Assembly: GCF_050624435.1 (NCBI RefSeq)
Contig: NC_134539.1
Span: 143,316,025 to 143,380,024 of the forward strand
DNA: 64,000 bases
From: Tenrec ecaudatus
Lineage: Eukaryota > Chordata > Mammalia > Afrosoricida > Tenrecidae
Direction: 5' to 3'
In this document: positions 27,991 to 39,305 of the stretch, in pieces
Layout of the letters: each line of letters opens with the position of its first letter
How positions within the stretch are numbered: the first letter of the stretch is position 1
Program-made: the position numbers and the translations under genes
The notes under the pieces: generated by a model
The model's database searches: none
The model's input: the letters and a program-made list of their open reading frames with translations, nothing else
Told to the model about the DNA's origin: nothing

Positions 27991-28597
27991 TCATAGTTAA
28001 AAAGTTCTCCAAGCTCCCAAGTTAAACTTTATTGCTTTGATTAATATCCTTAAATATGAAAGTTATTGCTTGGAAAGGACAATTCTTTCCCAGGCACCAA
28101 GGCCTATAAAAATGGGGAAATTCACCCAGGAGGCATATCTCTCTGGAAACCACCATTCACAATTCTCATCACCCCTATTAATTAGCCCACGTGTAAAGAG
28201 AATCTACAGTTGCTGCTTATGACTATAATTAGCTGGTGCCCACGGTTGGCCAGTGGAGCTGCCTGCAACCTGGTGCTAAGGCCAAAGTCACTTCAGCCCC
28301 AGACCTCAGCTCATACATTGCTCCCTAGCCAGAGACCAGGGACCCTGGTCAGCTGGGTAACAGATGTGGTAGGACCGGGTGGGCAGCCAAAGAACACAGA
28401 GCATCTGGACGTGTGGTGTGCCCTCCACAGCAGCCGGAGGATGGCGGGCCGGCAGCAGGCTTCCGGTCTGTAAGCCAGGCTGTGCGGGGAGGGATGGCTT
28501 CGGTCAGCTCTATCTTCTTAACATCCCGCCAACGTTTTCATTCTCAAGGGGCACTAGGAAGCAGAGGGGGCAGTGCCGGTGCAGGTCTGCACTCTCC

Positions 28598-28772
28598 CAC
28601 TGCCTCCAAATCAACACCGACTCACAGCAACCCTAGAGGACAAGGCAGAACTGCCCCTCTGGGTTTCTGAGACCGCAGCTCTTGATGGGAGAAAGCCTCC
28701 TCTTTCTCCCATGGAGCAGCTGGTGGATTGAAACTGCTGACCTTGTGGCTGGCTGTCCAATGGGCTCTTTGG
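28598..28772 (-). mobile_element. AfroSINE in intron 5
   Basis: Reversed: AAATCAACACCGACTCACAG, CAACCCTAGAGGACAAGGCA, TCCTCTTTCTCCCATGGAGC, GGTGGATTGAAACTGCTGAC. The head end is degraded. Confidence 0.88.
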
Positions 28773-28815
28773 GGAAGACCACAGGACATTCCAGTTTGCT
28801 CAGGCTACACTTGCC

Positions 28816-28998
28816 TCTAAGGAGCCCCCTGGGGGCTTCTCACCACGAGGTCAACTGTCTGAACCCACCCAGGAGCTCAGTGGGAGAAAGCTGTCAGTCT
28901 GTCCCCATGAAGACGAGCCTCAGAAACCCAGGGGCAGTGCCCCGGAGCCACACCAGATCACTAGGAGTCAAAGTGGGCGCGATGGCACCGAGCAGTAA
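28816..28998 (+). mobile_element. AfroSINE in intron 5, opposite strand
   Basis: Head AGGAGCCCCCTGGGGGCTTC, CGAGGTCAACTGTCTGAACC, body GGGAGAAAGCTGTCAGTCTG, AGCCTCAGAAACCCAGGGGC and tail TCAAAGTGGGCGCGATGGCA. With the minus copy ending 44 bp earlier it forms a near-complete inverted pair. Confidence 0.82.
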
Positions 28999-30076
28999 CA
29001 CACTTGGCTCTAACAGGTGTGCGACACACACACCTCTTCCGCAGGTGTGAGACCTGTCCATGGGCCCCAACTTTCTGATATCGCTAAGAACTTACTAGGG
29101 GACAGATCTCAAGCTGGAGTGAAATGTCACCGAGCAGCTGTGGTCACGAGCCTGTCTCACCTGGCAGGACACTATCGGGAGCTACGACTTTCATGGAGGA
29201 ACGGGGCTATCAAGAAGCTCCAGGAACAGAGGTGATGGGAACCACATGCTAAGGATGACCTTTGGGAGGGGATGGTGACGCAGATGTTCCAGCCTTGTCT
29301 GGGTCTGGTCTGCAGAGGAGCCTAGGTTGTCACGTCCTGCCAACCCCACAACAGGAAGGTGGGGGAAGACTCAGGGGCACCCTCCTGACCCCGGCAAACA
29401 CTGACAATCCAGCTGGCACGTGAGACCCAGAACAATCCAATCCGCTGCCAAGGTCTGGCTAGGCCACAAGCACTTTCAGTTCCTCGGGGGCAATACTGCT
29501 GCATAAATACAGGGTCTGGTCACCAGGGCGACTTCAGATAAAGACAGCCCCACCTCCTGTTACAAATGTGTTCTTACTGACACCTTGGCAGCAGCGCGGG
29601 CAAAGAAGGGCTGTGACCTGATGCCATGGACGAGGTTGCTAAGTACTGTTTTTATCAGAGATCCCAATAGCAGGAAATACAAAGACAGCTCTGTAATTAA
29701 GAGGCAGAGGCTGGCTGCCCCTCCTTGCCTCAGCTGACTGGATTCACTTGAAATCTCACCGCCTTGTGCCCGCCCAGATGCTGCAATCTTTCAACCACGA
29801 GGGGTGGGGTTGGGGGGTGGTTAGGTCAAGCGCAGCTAAAAGCTTGTTAAATGAGTAACCATATTTCTGGTGTCAGCTTGGCTCCCAGGTGGGGGCGCCT
29901 GTCTTAATTGGCCAGCGGATCCTGGCGGGAGCAGCCTCCTCAGGAGTGCAGCCAAGGCCAGGAGCCATTCCCAGAAGGGCTGGCCAGGGCGGGAGGGAGG
30001 GGCTCACCTCCCTCTCAGCCACGCCTCTTCCCAGACCCGGGGGTGGGGGTGTGGGGGTGTTGAGTGGGAGGCTTAC

Positions 30077-30149
30077 CCATGTAGAGAATTCCGTCCGAGC
30101 TTCGGCACGGGGAGGCCTGCACCAACTCTGGGATGGTAAAGGGAAGTTT
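30077..30149 (-). CDS. ERN1: ERN1 exon 5 (luminal domain, Cys109)
   Basis: 73 bp, preceded by a long pyrimidine tract and TTAAAG, donor GTAAGC, ending phase 1. It encodes human residues 95-118 (starts [15 protein letters not shown]) plus one base of G119. It carries the residue equivalent to luminal Cys109, which I know as one of the three luminal cysteines of human IRE1-alpha. Confidence 0.97.
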
Positions 30150-30959
30150 CTTTAAAAGGAAAAAAAAAAGGCCAAATGAAACGTAAATTCTCCAAGTCTT
30201 GTGAAATTAGGACAATTCTACCAGGCAGCCGGTTAAACCCAACTTTGCCAAGGGATAGAGAGCAGCTCTGTGGATGGTGGGTGGGAACTGTCCTAATTGG
30301 ATGCCAAGGAGAAGGGTGTGCCCCAGACTTCCACACCCATTCCCGACAGCCCTTGGCTCCCAGGCTCTTGTGCTGTGTACCTGCAATGCCTTGACACACC
30401 GAGGCGGGGGCGGGGGGAGGGGGAGGAGAAGGTCTCCCATCTCTAGTGCTTTTCTGAGAGTGACTCCACTAGGGGCGTCACACCACCCCTGACCGAAGGG
30501 TTGGGGAAAGCAGCTCTCGGCTCTCAGAGGGGGTCAGCCCGAGCAGAATGGCAGTGCTCTGTGGAGTGGGCTTCGTTCTGAACAGAAGTGACCCCCTGCC
30601 CAGCCTAGACTTGGAGGGAAGAGAGAATGCTTTACGGAGATGACATAGGAGTGGGAGGTGGGAAAGAAATCCCAATGGTTTCTTCAAGCGGCTGGTTCTC
30701 TGCTGACCAACTGAAGGCCCAGCTTTGTGGCAGAGAGGAGGCGGTTTCTGGCGAGGGCCAGGAAGAGAAACCAGAGGAGTGGACATGTTTCCACTGCATG
30801 TCATCAGAAAGCTGAGTCTTCTCAAGTCGACAGCTGACATCTGAGTGGCTCTTTCGGTTAGGGCTTGCTTTATTTTGGGACTCGAAACTGCTCTACAGAG
30901 GTCTGCTTCTGCAGAGACTCCACGCTGCTACACCTGTCACCTTCTGTTTTCCTCCAAGA

Positions 30960-32852
30960 AGGCGACGCTTGCTTTCTAGCCTTAAGAAGCAGGGCAGGGG
31001 ATGGAGAGGGAGGGGAGCACATCCTGGCCCACCCAGCCCCGAGGACGATATTCCTGCTCAGAGCAGACAATGCACAGACAGGGCCATAGGGCCGGCCCCA
31101 CCACGACACACGACGCCCCTCACTGACCCATAGCGCGATGGGGGACAACACTGGAGACAATGCGGGAAGTGTGCCCAGTGTGACCCCCATCACACCGGGG
31201 CGAAACACCAAGGTCATGCAACAGAGAAAAGTGATGAAATCCCCAGGGAAGACCAAAAATAAACGTTGGAGGCAGAGTGTGGCACCCCAGCAGACTCGAC
31301 TGAAAAATGCTCCAAAAGGTCAACAAACAGACCTGGAACTATGTGTAGGCTCTTCCTTCTTTGTCATTGGCTTTCTTTTTATTATTTTGTTTTTGTCGTT
31401 GTTGTTTTTGTTGGTTTTGTTTTCCTTTGCTGCTTTGTTTGGCTTTTCCTGGTTTTTGTGCTTATTAATGTCTCTGCATTACTATCTGGATAAGATAGGT
31501 GGGATAAACAATTCAGAGACAAAAACAATGGAACCAACATTTGGTGGGGAGGGGGATACAGGGCAAGGAGAGATGGGAGAAAGGAAGGGGGAGGGGGGAA
31601 ACCAGCCCAGGGACAAGGGGGAATGACAAGCGAACTAAAGTCGATGGAGAGAAAGGCGTAGGATGCCTAGTGGGGCTTGATCAAGGGCAACGTAACAGCA
31701 AGGAATTACTAAACCTGAATGAAGGCCAAACACGATGGTGGGACAAGAGGAAAGTAAAAGGAAATAGAGGAAAGAACCAGGAGGCAAAGGACATGTATAG
31801 AGTTCTAAATGCAGGCATGTACATATGTAAATATATTTATATATAACAAGAGGGAAATAGATTTATGTACTCATATCTATATATTAAGAATTAAGGTAGC
31901 AGATGGATATTGGGTCTTGATTCAAGTACTTCCTCAACACAAGAACACTTTGTTCTAACAATCCAGCATTATGTGATGCTCACCTTCCTGACACAATTTC
32001 TGAAGACAAAATGGGTGCATAAGCAAATGTGGTAAGCAAAGCTGAGGGTGCCCAGCTATCAAAAGATATGGTATCTGGGTTCTTAAAGGCTTGAAGATAA
32101 ACAAGTGGCCATCTAGCTGAGAAGCAACAAAGTCCATATGGAAGAAGCACATCAGCCTGTGTGATCATGAGGTATCGATGGGATCAGGTATCAGGCATCT
32201 AAGATCCAGGATAAAACCATACCCAAGGTGATTTGGAGTGGGGGGGCATGGAGTGGAGACTTCATGCCTATCTGTAGACAATTGGACATCCCCTCACAGA
32301 GAGGTCACAGGGCAGAGACGAGCCAGTCAGGGTGCATTATAGCACCGATGAAACACACAACTTTCCTCTACTTCTTTAATGCTTCCTCCCCCCAACTATC
32401 ATGACCTCAATTCTACCTTACAAATTGGATTAGATCAGAACATGCACACTGCTACTGATAAGAACCTGCAACATAGGGAATCCAGGATAGATAAAGCCCT
32501 CAGGGCCAACAATGAGAATAGAGATACCAGGAAGATAAGGGGAAGGTGGGGGGAGAAAGGGGGAATCCATCACAAGGATCAACATATAATCCCCTCCCAA
32601 GGGGACGAACAACAGAAAAGTGGGTGAAGGGTGACAGAGGATGATGTAAGATATGAAAATAATAATCTATAACTCATCAAGGGTTCATGAGGGAGGGAGG
32701 GGAGGTGGGGGAGGAGAAATGAGGAATTGATACCAAGGTCTCAAGTAGAAAGGAAATGATGATGGCAACAAATGTACAAATGTGCTTGACACAATGGATG
32801 AATATATGGATTGTGATAAGAGATGTAAGAGCCCCCAGTAAAAGTATTTAAC
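30960..32852 (+). mobile_element. Unclassified retroposon, long copy 1 (intron 4)
   Basis: Nearly 1.9 kb, alignable end to end with 37440-39305. Order: GC-rich 5' part (CTCAGAGCAGACAATGCACA, GGGGGACAACACTGGAGACA); T-rich stretch at 31360-31470; GGATAAGATAGGTGGGATAA; a purine/G-rich tract at 31540-31620; a conserved middle (AGCTATCAAAAGATATGG, TTCTTAAAGGCTTGAAGATA, CACATCAGCCTGTGTGATCA); and the shared 3' end CTTGACACAATGGATGAA..GCCCCCAGTAAAA. The 5' boundary is approximate. The G-rich tract and AATAAA-like end suggest an L1-type 3' UTR or an L1-mobilised retroposon. I cannot name the family. Confidence 0.8.
31138..31626 (+). other. Open frame inside retroposon copy 1, hydrophobic centre
   Basis: 163-codon frame: a basic N-terminal half (KNKRWRQSVAPQQTRLKNAP), about 45 mostly hydrophobic residues encoded by the T-rich stretch, then YLDKIGGINN and a Gly/Glu-rich tail. 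Copy 2 has a related in-frame segment (YLDKIGRMNHAEERTMG). It may simply reflect T-rich then G-rich DNA; there is no recognised domain and I do not claim a protein. Confidence 0.25.
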
Positions 32853-33173
32853 AAACAAACCAAAATAAAGCAGAGAAGTCAATGACTCAGCTATCCCCCT
32901 CACTCGGCATTTGACCTAAGCCTTGGAAGGGAAGCTGTCACAGAGGAGCTGTAAGGAGGGGGGGGGGGCGGGGGTTGTTCCAGGTGTTTGAGATGCGGAG
33001 GGCAGGGGCAAACCTTCCCCTCTGAAGCCCGGTGTTGAGCTGCTAGAAGTCCTTGTTGAGCTGCTAGAAGTCTCCCTCAAGGCCTAACTCGGGACTCGTT
33101 GTGTCTGGAAATACTAACCCTCAACTTGGGGGAGCTGTACATGTTGGGGTGAGGGGGTGTCTCCAAGTAGGAA

Positions 33174-33347
33174 AACAAACCCAACAAGCCAAGTGCCATG
33201 GAGTGGATTCCGACTGGTGGTGACCCTCGGCGTGCAGCGTGGGACTGTGCCCCCCGGGTTTCCAAGGTCGTTGTGTTTGAGAGCAGGCACCTCTGGGTGA
33301 ATTCAAATCATGGTCCTTTCAGTCAGTAGCCGAGAGTGCCAGCCAGA
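33174..33347 (-). mobile_element. AfroSINE in intron 4
   Basis: Reversed: AGTGCCATGGAGTGGATTCC, GACTGGTGGTGACCCTCGGC, CCCCGGGTTTCCAAGGTCGT, GAGAGCAGGCACCTCTGGGT, GAATTCAAATCATGGTCC. Confidence 0.82.
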
Positions 33348-33714
33348 GACCTTTGGGAGGCAGCTGTCCATAGGTCTCAACTCCAAAGCTTGCTGCTCTG
33401 GCCTGCCCTTCTCGGGTCAGACATGGGGCTGATCTTTTAGGTTTTTCCAAATTTTCTACGGGCGGATTGTACACAAACAGAAAAGCTTGCTCAAGGGTTC
33501 TGCTCAGGTGGTTTTCACCAAGTGAGCATCTCCAGGTAACCCGAGTTCGGATGAAGAAACAGAGCACTTCCAGCCTAAGAGCCCTTTCTCTCCTTCCTCC
33601 AGCCATGGCCCCTCAGGTAGCCATTATCCTGAACTTCAAGACTGAAGAGAGTAGTTCTTCGCATTTCTGTGCTTTATATAAACGAATCAGCGAGCATGTA
33701 GCCAGTTTTGCTCA

Positions 33715-34770
33715 ATGTTAGGTTTGTGATATTAACCCGTCCTTTTTCATTGCTGTGCAGTATTCCATTGGTGACCACTCCACCATCTATCTCTCTGCCC
33801 AGTCTGCTGCTGCTGGGCACTTGAGTAGTTCCTACTTTTTCATAGGGCGACTTGTGAGGTGTTCTGGTGCATGTTCTCTGGTGGACATCCTAGGAGGGAA
33901 TGGGTGCTGTGAGGTGACACTGCTGATGCTGACTCATGGCGACCTTGCTGTGTCCAGCGGGCTGCCGCACGGTGCCTGGTCCTGCCTCCCCCAGCCCCAC
34001 TCTGCCTTGCTGCAGCCCTTGTCAGTTCATCTCACTATGGGGTCAGAGGGGACTCCTGGGTCAAAAAGGCCTTCGCAGATACGGCCAGACCATTTTCCAC
34101 ACTGGTTGTATCAATTCGTACTCCCACCGGCAAGCAGGCTTCTGGTCCTCTCACTCGTTTTCATTTCCGCCATCGCAGGGGCGAGAAGGCCCGGGACCTT
34201 ATTCTACATCTCCTGTGGCTAATAAAGCTCAGGGCCTTTTAGTGCATTTGTCAACCCTGCGCAGGTCCTCTTTCGCCACTTCTCCATTGGGTTGTCTATG
34301 TCTTTCATGAGCTGTAATAGAAATATGAATCGGAATAGGCCTATGAATCCCACGTTGGATACTCCCATGTGTTGTGAAGACTTTGTGGTCTACTTTTTAC
34401 TCTCTTAATGGTCTCTTTTAGTGAAGAGAAGTTGTCGATTTTATTATAATCCAAATATATACATTTTCTCCTTTATGGTATTGTCCTCCCCCGCTGCCCC
34501 GCCCTCGGTGTGCGTGTATGGGTCCTGTTTAAGACATCTTTACCTACTCAGAGGTTGCGAAGATGCTCTGTTCCTTTGTCCTTAGAACTTCATTGTTTCC
34601 CATTTCACCTGTAGATCTGCAAAATCTATCTGGAGCTGCGTGGGGTGTGGTATGAGCCAGGTGTGGTCAGGGTGTTGGTTTGACACATACACGCCCAGTG
34701 GCTCACCTTGCTGAGAAGTCCACTTTCTCCCCCGCCTGCAGGGTCATCGTTCTCATCAACAGGTGACCCC
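33715..34770 (-). mobile_element. Old L1 LINE, ORF2 3' end to 3' UTR
   Basis: Reads as antisense L1: TTGCTGTGCAGTATTCCATT, GGACATCCTAGGAGGGAATG, CTGGGTCAAAAAGG, ACCATTTTCCACACTGGTTG, TACTCCCACCGGCAAGCAGG, TCCATTGGGTTGTCTATGTC. 33905-34050 interrupts the L1 order and has SINE-like phrases (GCTGATGCTGACTCATGGCG), probably a nested SINE fragment. Confidence 0.78.
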
Positions 34771-34871
34771 ACGTGCGGATCTGTTTCCAACCTTTCTTCT
34801 CTTGGAAGACTTTTTGAAGTTTCCTAACCTGGATCAATTAGATTGTGACTCCTGGGATCCGGATCTGGCTT

Positions 34872-34956
34872 TAGCATTTTGTGTGTGTGTTCCCCAGGTC
34901 ACTGCAGTTGAGAACCACAGATCTAGATTCTCTCATGTGTGTGTGTGTGTGAGTGA

Positions 34957-35008
<52 letters not shown>

Positions 35009-35036
35009 CAGAGACAGACAGACAGACAGAGACACT
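34872..35036. repeat. Compound microsatellite GT / GA / GACA
   Basis: (GT)n from about 34934, then (GA)n to about 34991, then GACAGA repeats to 35033. The open frame through it is repeat artefact. Confidence 0.95.
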
Positions 35037-35289
35037 ATCCATGCCTTCTTCCCAAGGGATTATATGCTGGGGGAACAGGTTTTCCACCAAGAAGGGGAGC
35101 TTCAAAATTTCGTGGAAACATGGAATTAAAAGATAACAGAATTCTTCCAGGAGCTTTTTGAAGTCCCCGTGAATATGTGCCTACCTTTCCATTTGTGGCT
35201 CATTGGTCAGAGGGAACCTGGTCACTGGAAGGAGGAGGCATGACATCTCTCTGCAGGGTGTTGGTTAGGCCACAAGAAACCGCTGGCCC

Positions 35290-35450
35290 AGCTCAGTGCT
35301 TCTGAATTCTGGTTCACATTTGAAAGCTCTGAAAACATGCTGGTGCCCAGGCCCCACGGCAGGCAGACTACCCAACCAGAACCTCCAAATTGTGTTTAGG
35401 GACCCAGATGACCTCCACATGCAGGCACTGTCCAGGACCACTGGTCTAGA
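35290..35450. mobile_element. MER5-like hAT-Charlie DNA element remnant
   Basis: Phrases GGTTCACATTTGAAAGCTCT, GGTGCCCAGGCCCCACGGCA, ACCTCCAAATTGTGTTTAGG and GCAGGCACTGTCCAGGACCA follow the order of the mammalian-wide MER5 group. Confidence 0.5.
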
Positions 35451-35496
35451 GCATACGGAGTGGACAAAGCAACTAAGGACACTTAAAGACACCCAC

Positions 35497-35569
35497 CGTC
35501 AGGCCTTCATTGTTCTTGCCCCCGAGGGTATACAGGCTGCCATCATTGGGATCTGGGAGGAATGCCGGC
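35497..35569 (-). CDS. ERN1: ERN1 exon 4 (luminal domain)
   Basis: 73 bp, acceptor TTCCAG, donor GTGGGT, ending in phase 0. It encodes human residues 70-94 (starts PAFLPDPNDGSLYTLG) with one visible difference from human, S to G at LGSKNN (here LGGKNN). It is part of the beta-rich luminal core that forms the dimer interface and peptide-binding groove. Confidence 0.96.
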
Positions 35570-36347
35570 CTGGAAGTTAAGCAGTAAGTATCAATGATCG
35601 GTCACAGCCCAGGGTGCAGAACACACTATCAAAGGGGGTGGTTGTAAGAGGTTGGGGAGTTCTGGTCCATCCACTGCTCTCTCTCTCTCCCGGCTACCGA
35701 AAAACAGGATGACCCTCTAGTGGTGCATACCATCCATGACTGGGGACAACCAGCACCAGGCCACAGGAGAGTCGAGCGTCACTTGGCCCAGGCACTCAGG
35801 ACAAAAAGATGAGTGGACTGGGAGCAGGAAGTCAGTCGACTTTCCAGCCTCCACGTAACTAGGACGGCTACATGTAACAGCACAGCAAGGAAATCAGCGG
35901 AAAACCCACCTTTCATTTTGTAGTGGAAGTTCCTTTTTAAATTCGAGGCCAGAAAAAAAGGGGGGTGGGGGAAGATGCTGAACATCAGGGAGGCTTGGCC
36001 AAGAAGGTGGAGTGAGGCCTGTGGTCAGCAGCCCCCGTAAAGCAGGGGCGAGGTGGCCATCTGTAGGAGGGCTGACCTGCTCATGTCTGGATTAAAACGA
36101 TCACTCAGAAACCCCTGCCGACTCTTTCCCTACTTAGGCCACACTTCCTGCCACACTCCAACGGGCACCACGCTGGCTTCCTCTCCATGGTCTCACATGA
36201 CGAGGGAGAGTGAGCCAACACTCAGCACCTCTTGGGGGCTAGGGGACGTTTAAGCTCAAAACTCAACATACATTTCATCTCGAATCAGGTTGTTGTTGCT
36301 TTTAATCGTTTCATTGTCGAATAAGGTTTTTTCTTTTTTGTACTGTT

Positions 36348-36375
36348 GTTCTCTCTCTCTCTCTCTCTCTCTCTT
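36348..36375. repeat. (CT)n microsatellite
   Basis: About 13 CT dinucleotides in intron 3, roughly 175 bp downstream (in transcript sense) of exon 3. In the transcript it reads as GA repeats. Confidence 0.95.
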
Positions 36376-36551
36376 AAGGAACTGACCGCCCCTCCCCACC
36401 ACAGACTTCTAACACACTACCGATAAGACTACATGTACTGTGTTATGCCTACACTTAGGCATATCTGAACTCTTCCAACTAGCTTTGTGGATGTCGACAG
36501 AATGAATAAGATGCCTTAAAGGGGTGTGCTGAAGCAAATTCAAACACTTAC

Positions 36552-36585
36552 TCTTCCACGTGTGTCGGAACCTGGAGGACTGGAT
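36552..36585 (-). CDS. ERN1: ERN1 exon 3 (luminal domain micro-exon)
   Basis: A 34-bp exon. It completes D59, encodes PVLQVPTHVE and starts E70. The acceptor is TTCGCAG and the donor GTAAGT. It is too short to stand out as an open frame and was found by matching the IRE1 luminal sequence. Together with exon 4 it makes 107 bp, so loss of both would shift the frame. Confidence 0.95.
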
Positions 36586-37149
36586 CTGCGAAGAAAAAAC
36601 AACAAAGTCATCATCAGACAGGTTCTAAAACAGCAGGGCGACTAGGGGGCATCCTGGACCAAGTCACAGGTGGTCCTTATAACCAAGAGCGACCTGGGTG
36701 GAAGAATGTAGGTGAAGGCACTTCAGGAAATGCACATGCACCAAGACACAACTGTAAGTGCTCATGGCTGTGGTGGAGACCGGGGATCAGGCTGCGAGCA
36801 GAAGGGAACAGCTGGTGTGCAATGTGCGGCGACAGTCACAGCTCACAGTAGAGAAAGTCTGGCAGACCGTGGGTCACAGCATCACCATCTGATCCAGCAC
36901 AGACGAATCTAAGCCTGGAGTGGTACCAGCTCTTCCCGGTAGGAAACTAGGCATAAGAGCCATCATTTTTCTGGCTGATGAGAATTTGATTGCGTGGTAA
37001 ATGGATACATACCTTTGGGGCCACAATGTAGAAATGATAAAGCCTTTAAATATTTATTTCTTGGATTCACTTTGATCTATCAGTTCTATTTCTAGAAAAC
37101 CTAGTTTAAGAATAATATAAGCTATAGAAACCGGCTTTTGTACTAAGAT

Positions 37150-37350
37150 GCTGACTGACTCAAAACTCACTACCACGGGGTGGATTAGTCCAACTCTTAG
37201 TGACCCCAGCGGACAGAGGAGAACTGCCCCACGGGTTTCTAAGGCTGTAGAAAGCCCGTCTTTCTCCTGAGGAGTGGCTAGTGGTTTCAATTCACCGACC
37301 CTGCAGTTAGCAGCCAACACATAATCCGCTAGGGCACCCGGGATGGCCTG
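37150..37350 (-). mobile_element. AfroSINE in intron 2
   Basis: Reversed: AAAACTCACTACCACGGGGT, CTTAGTGACCCCAGCGGACA, GAGGAGAACTGCCCCACGGG, CTTTCTCCTGAGGAGTGGCT, CCGACCCTGCAGTTAGCAGC and head CTAGGGCACCC. It lies just before retroposon copy 2. Confidence 0.92.
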
Positions 37351-37439
37351 CACGCTTAATACTACGGCTGACTTCTAGTGTGGCCACTTCCACCGCTTTG
37401 AAACGCATAAGTCTTCATGCTTCTCTATTCCAGAAAAAA

Positions 37440-39305
37440 ACACTGCAAGTGAGCACCCCCTGCCCCAGAGGAATGCGCTTCAGAGGACAGCACTGAAGCT
37501 GCAGCTCAGGAAGTGGGGTGCGTCTGAACAGGAGCAAACGAAGAGGGAAGAAGAGAGTGGAACACAGTCCGGCCCACCAAGCCTCGAGGACAGTATTTCG
37601 GCTCAGAGCAGCCAAGGCTCAGAGGGGATCACAGGGCCGGCCCCATCACAAGACAGGACGTGTCCCCCCCTTACACGGAGTGCTAAGGGGGACAGCACTG
37701 GGGACACGGTGTGGGAGATGTGTCCGACCTGACTCCACCACATGGTGTGAACATGAGGGGAGAAAAGCAACCAAGTCCCTGAGGAATGCCAAAGGTGGAC
37801 CTGGGGGCCGGTCAGCAGACAGACCTGGAACCACTCAGGGCTTTTCAGTTTCTGCTGTTGGTTTTTCTTTTTCTATTTATTTTTTTAAATTTTGTTTTGT
37901 TGTATTAGCTGTTGATTTATTTTTGGTCTTCTTTTTTAATGTTTTGCTCCGCTTTGTTTTTGTGTGTATTATTGTCTATGCATGTCTATCTGGACAAGAT
38001 AGGCCGGATGAACCATGCGGAGGAGAGAACAATGGGACTGATGATTGGGGGGAATACGGGAGAGGGAGAGATGGGGGAAAAGGAGGGGGGTGCCAACACA
38101 CCCACGGACAAGGGAAGAACAAGTGACCTAAAACTGATGGTGAGGAGGGCGTAGGATGCTTGGGGGTGCGGCTCGATCAACGGCAATGTAGCCGAGAGGA
38201 ATTACCAAAATTCGAAGGGAGGCCAAACATGGTAGTGAGACGGGAGGAAAGTCAAAGGAAACAGAGGAAAGAACTGGGAGGCACAAGGCAGTTGTAGTGG
38301 TCTATACACAGGCACGTATATATGTAAATACATTTATATACAATGACAGGAATAGAGCTATGTACATATATTTATAAAGTATTACGGTAGCAGATGGACA
38401 CTGGGCCTCCACTCAAGTGCTCCCTCAGGCAAGAACAATTTGTTCTACTAACACGGCACTCTGTCATGTTCACCTTCCCTGACAGGATCGCTGAAGACAA
38501 ACGGGTGCATAAGCAAACGTGGTGAAGAAAACTGATGGTGCCCAGCTATCAAAAGATATTGTGCCTGGGGTCTTAAAGGCTTGAAGATAAACAAGCAGCC
38601 AGCTAGCTCAGAAGCAACAAAGCCCACATGGAAGAAGCACACCAGCCTGTGTGATCATGAGGTGTCCATGGGATCAGGTATCAGGCATCAAAGACCCAAA
38701 ACAAACAAAAAGCTTATCAATGGGAATGAGGGGGAGGGCAGAGTGGAGAACCAAAGCCCATCAGTAGTCAATTGGACACACCTTCAGTTCAGGCCATAAG
38801 GAAGTCAGGGTGAAGTATAGCACCGATAAAACACACAACTTTCCTCTAGTTCTAGTTTCTCCACTACCATGACCCCAACTCTACCATACCAATGGTGTAG
38901 ATAAGAGTTTGAAAGAAAGGGAATCCAGAACAGAGAAACTCCTCAGGACCAATAAAGTGAGCAGTGATTCTAGGAGGGTAAGGTGTGTGTGTCGGGGGGT
39001 GGTGTAAATGAGGGGAACTGATCACAATGATTGACATGTGGCCCCCATCCCAGGGGGACAGACAGCAGAAGGTGGGTGAAATGGGACAACAGTATATATT
39101 AAACATGAAAAAAAATTTTGGATAGATTGTTAGGGAGGTGTGGGGGAAGGAAGGGGAAAAGGAGGAGCTGATGCCAGGGGCTTAAGTAGAAAGAAAATGT
39201 TTTGAAAAAGATGATGACAACATATGCAAAGATGTGTTTGACAAAATGGATATATGTATGGATTGTGATAAGAGTTGTAATAGCCCCCAATAAAATAAAA
39301 TAAAT
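37440..39305 (+). mobile_element. Unclassified retroposon, long copy 2 (intron 2)
   Basis: Same order of parts as copy 1: CTCAGAGCAGCCAAGGCTCA, GGGGGACAGCACTGGGGACA, a T-rich stretch at 37850-37970, GGACAAGATAGGCCGGATGA, a G-rich tract at 38035-38090, AGCTATCAAAAGATATTGTG, CACACCAGCCTGTGTGATCA, then TTGTGATAAGAGTTGTAATA..CCCCCAATAAAATAAAATAAA. The A-rich end with AATAAA marks the 3' end. It is in the same orientation as copy 1, antisense to ERN1. The 5' boundary is approximate. Confidence 0.82.

Noticed and set aside
34763-35161. 132-codon frame with ERERERDRDRDRQRQTDR
   Set aside because: Translation of a GA/GACA microsatellite.
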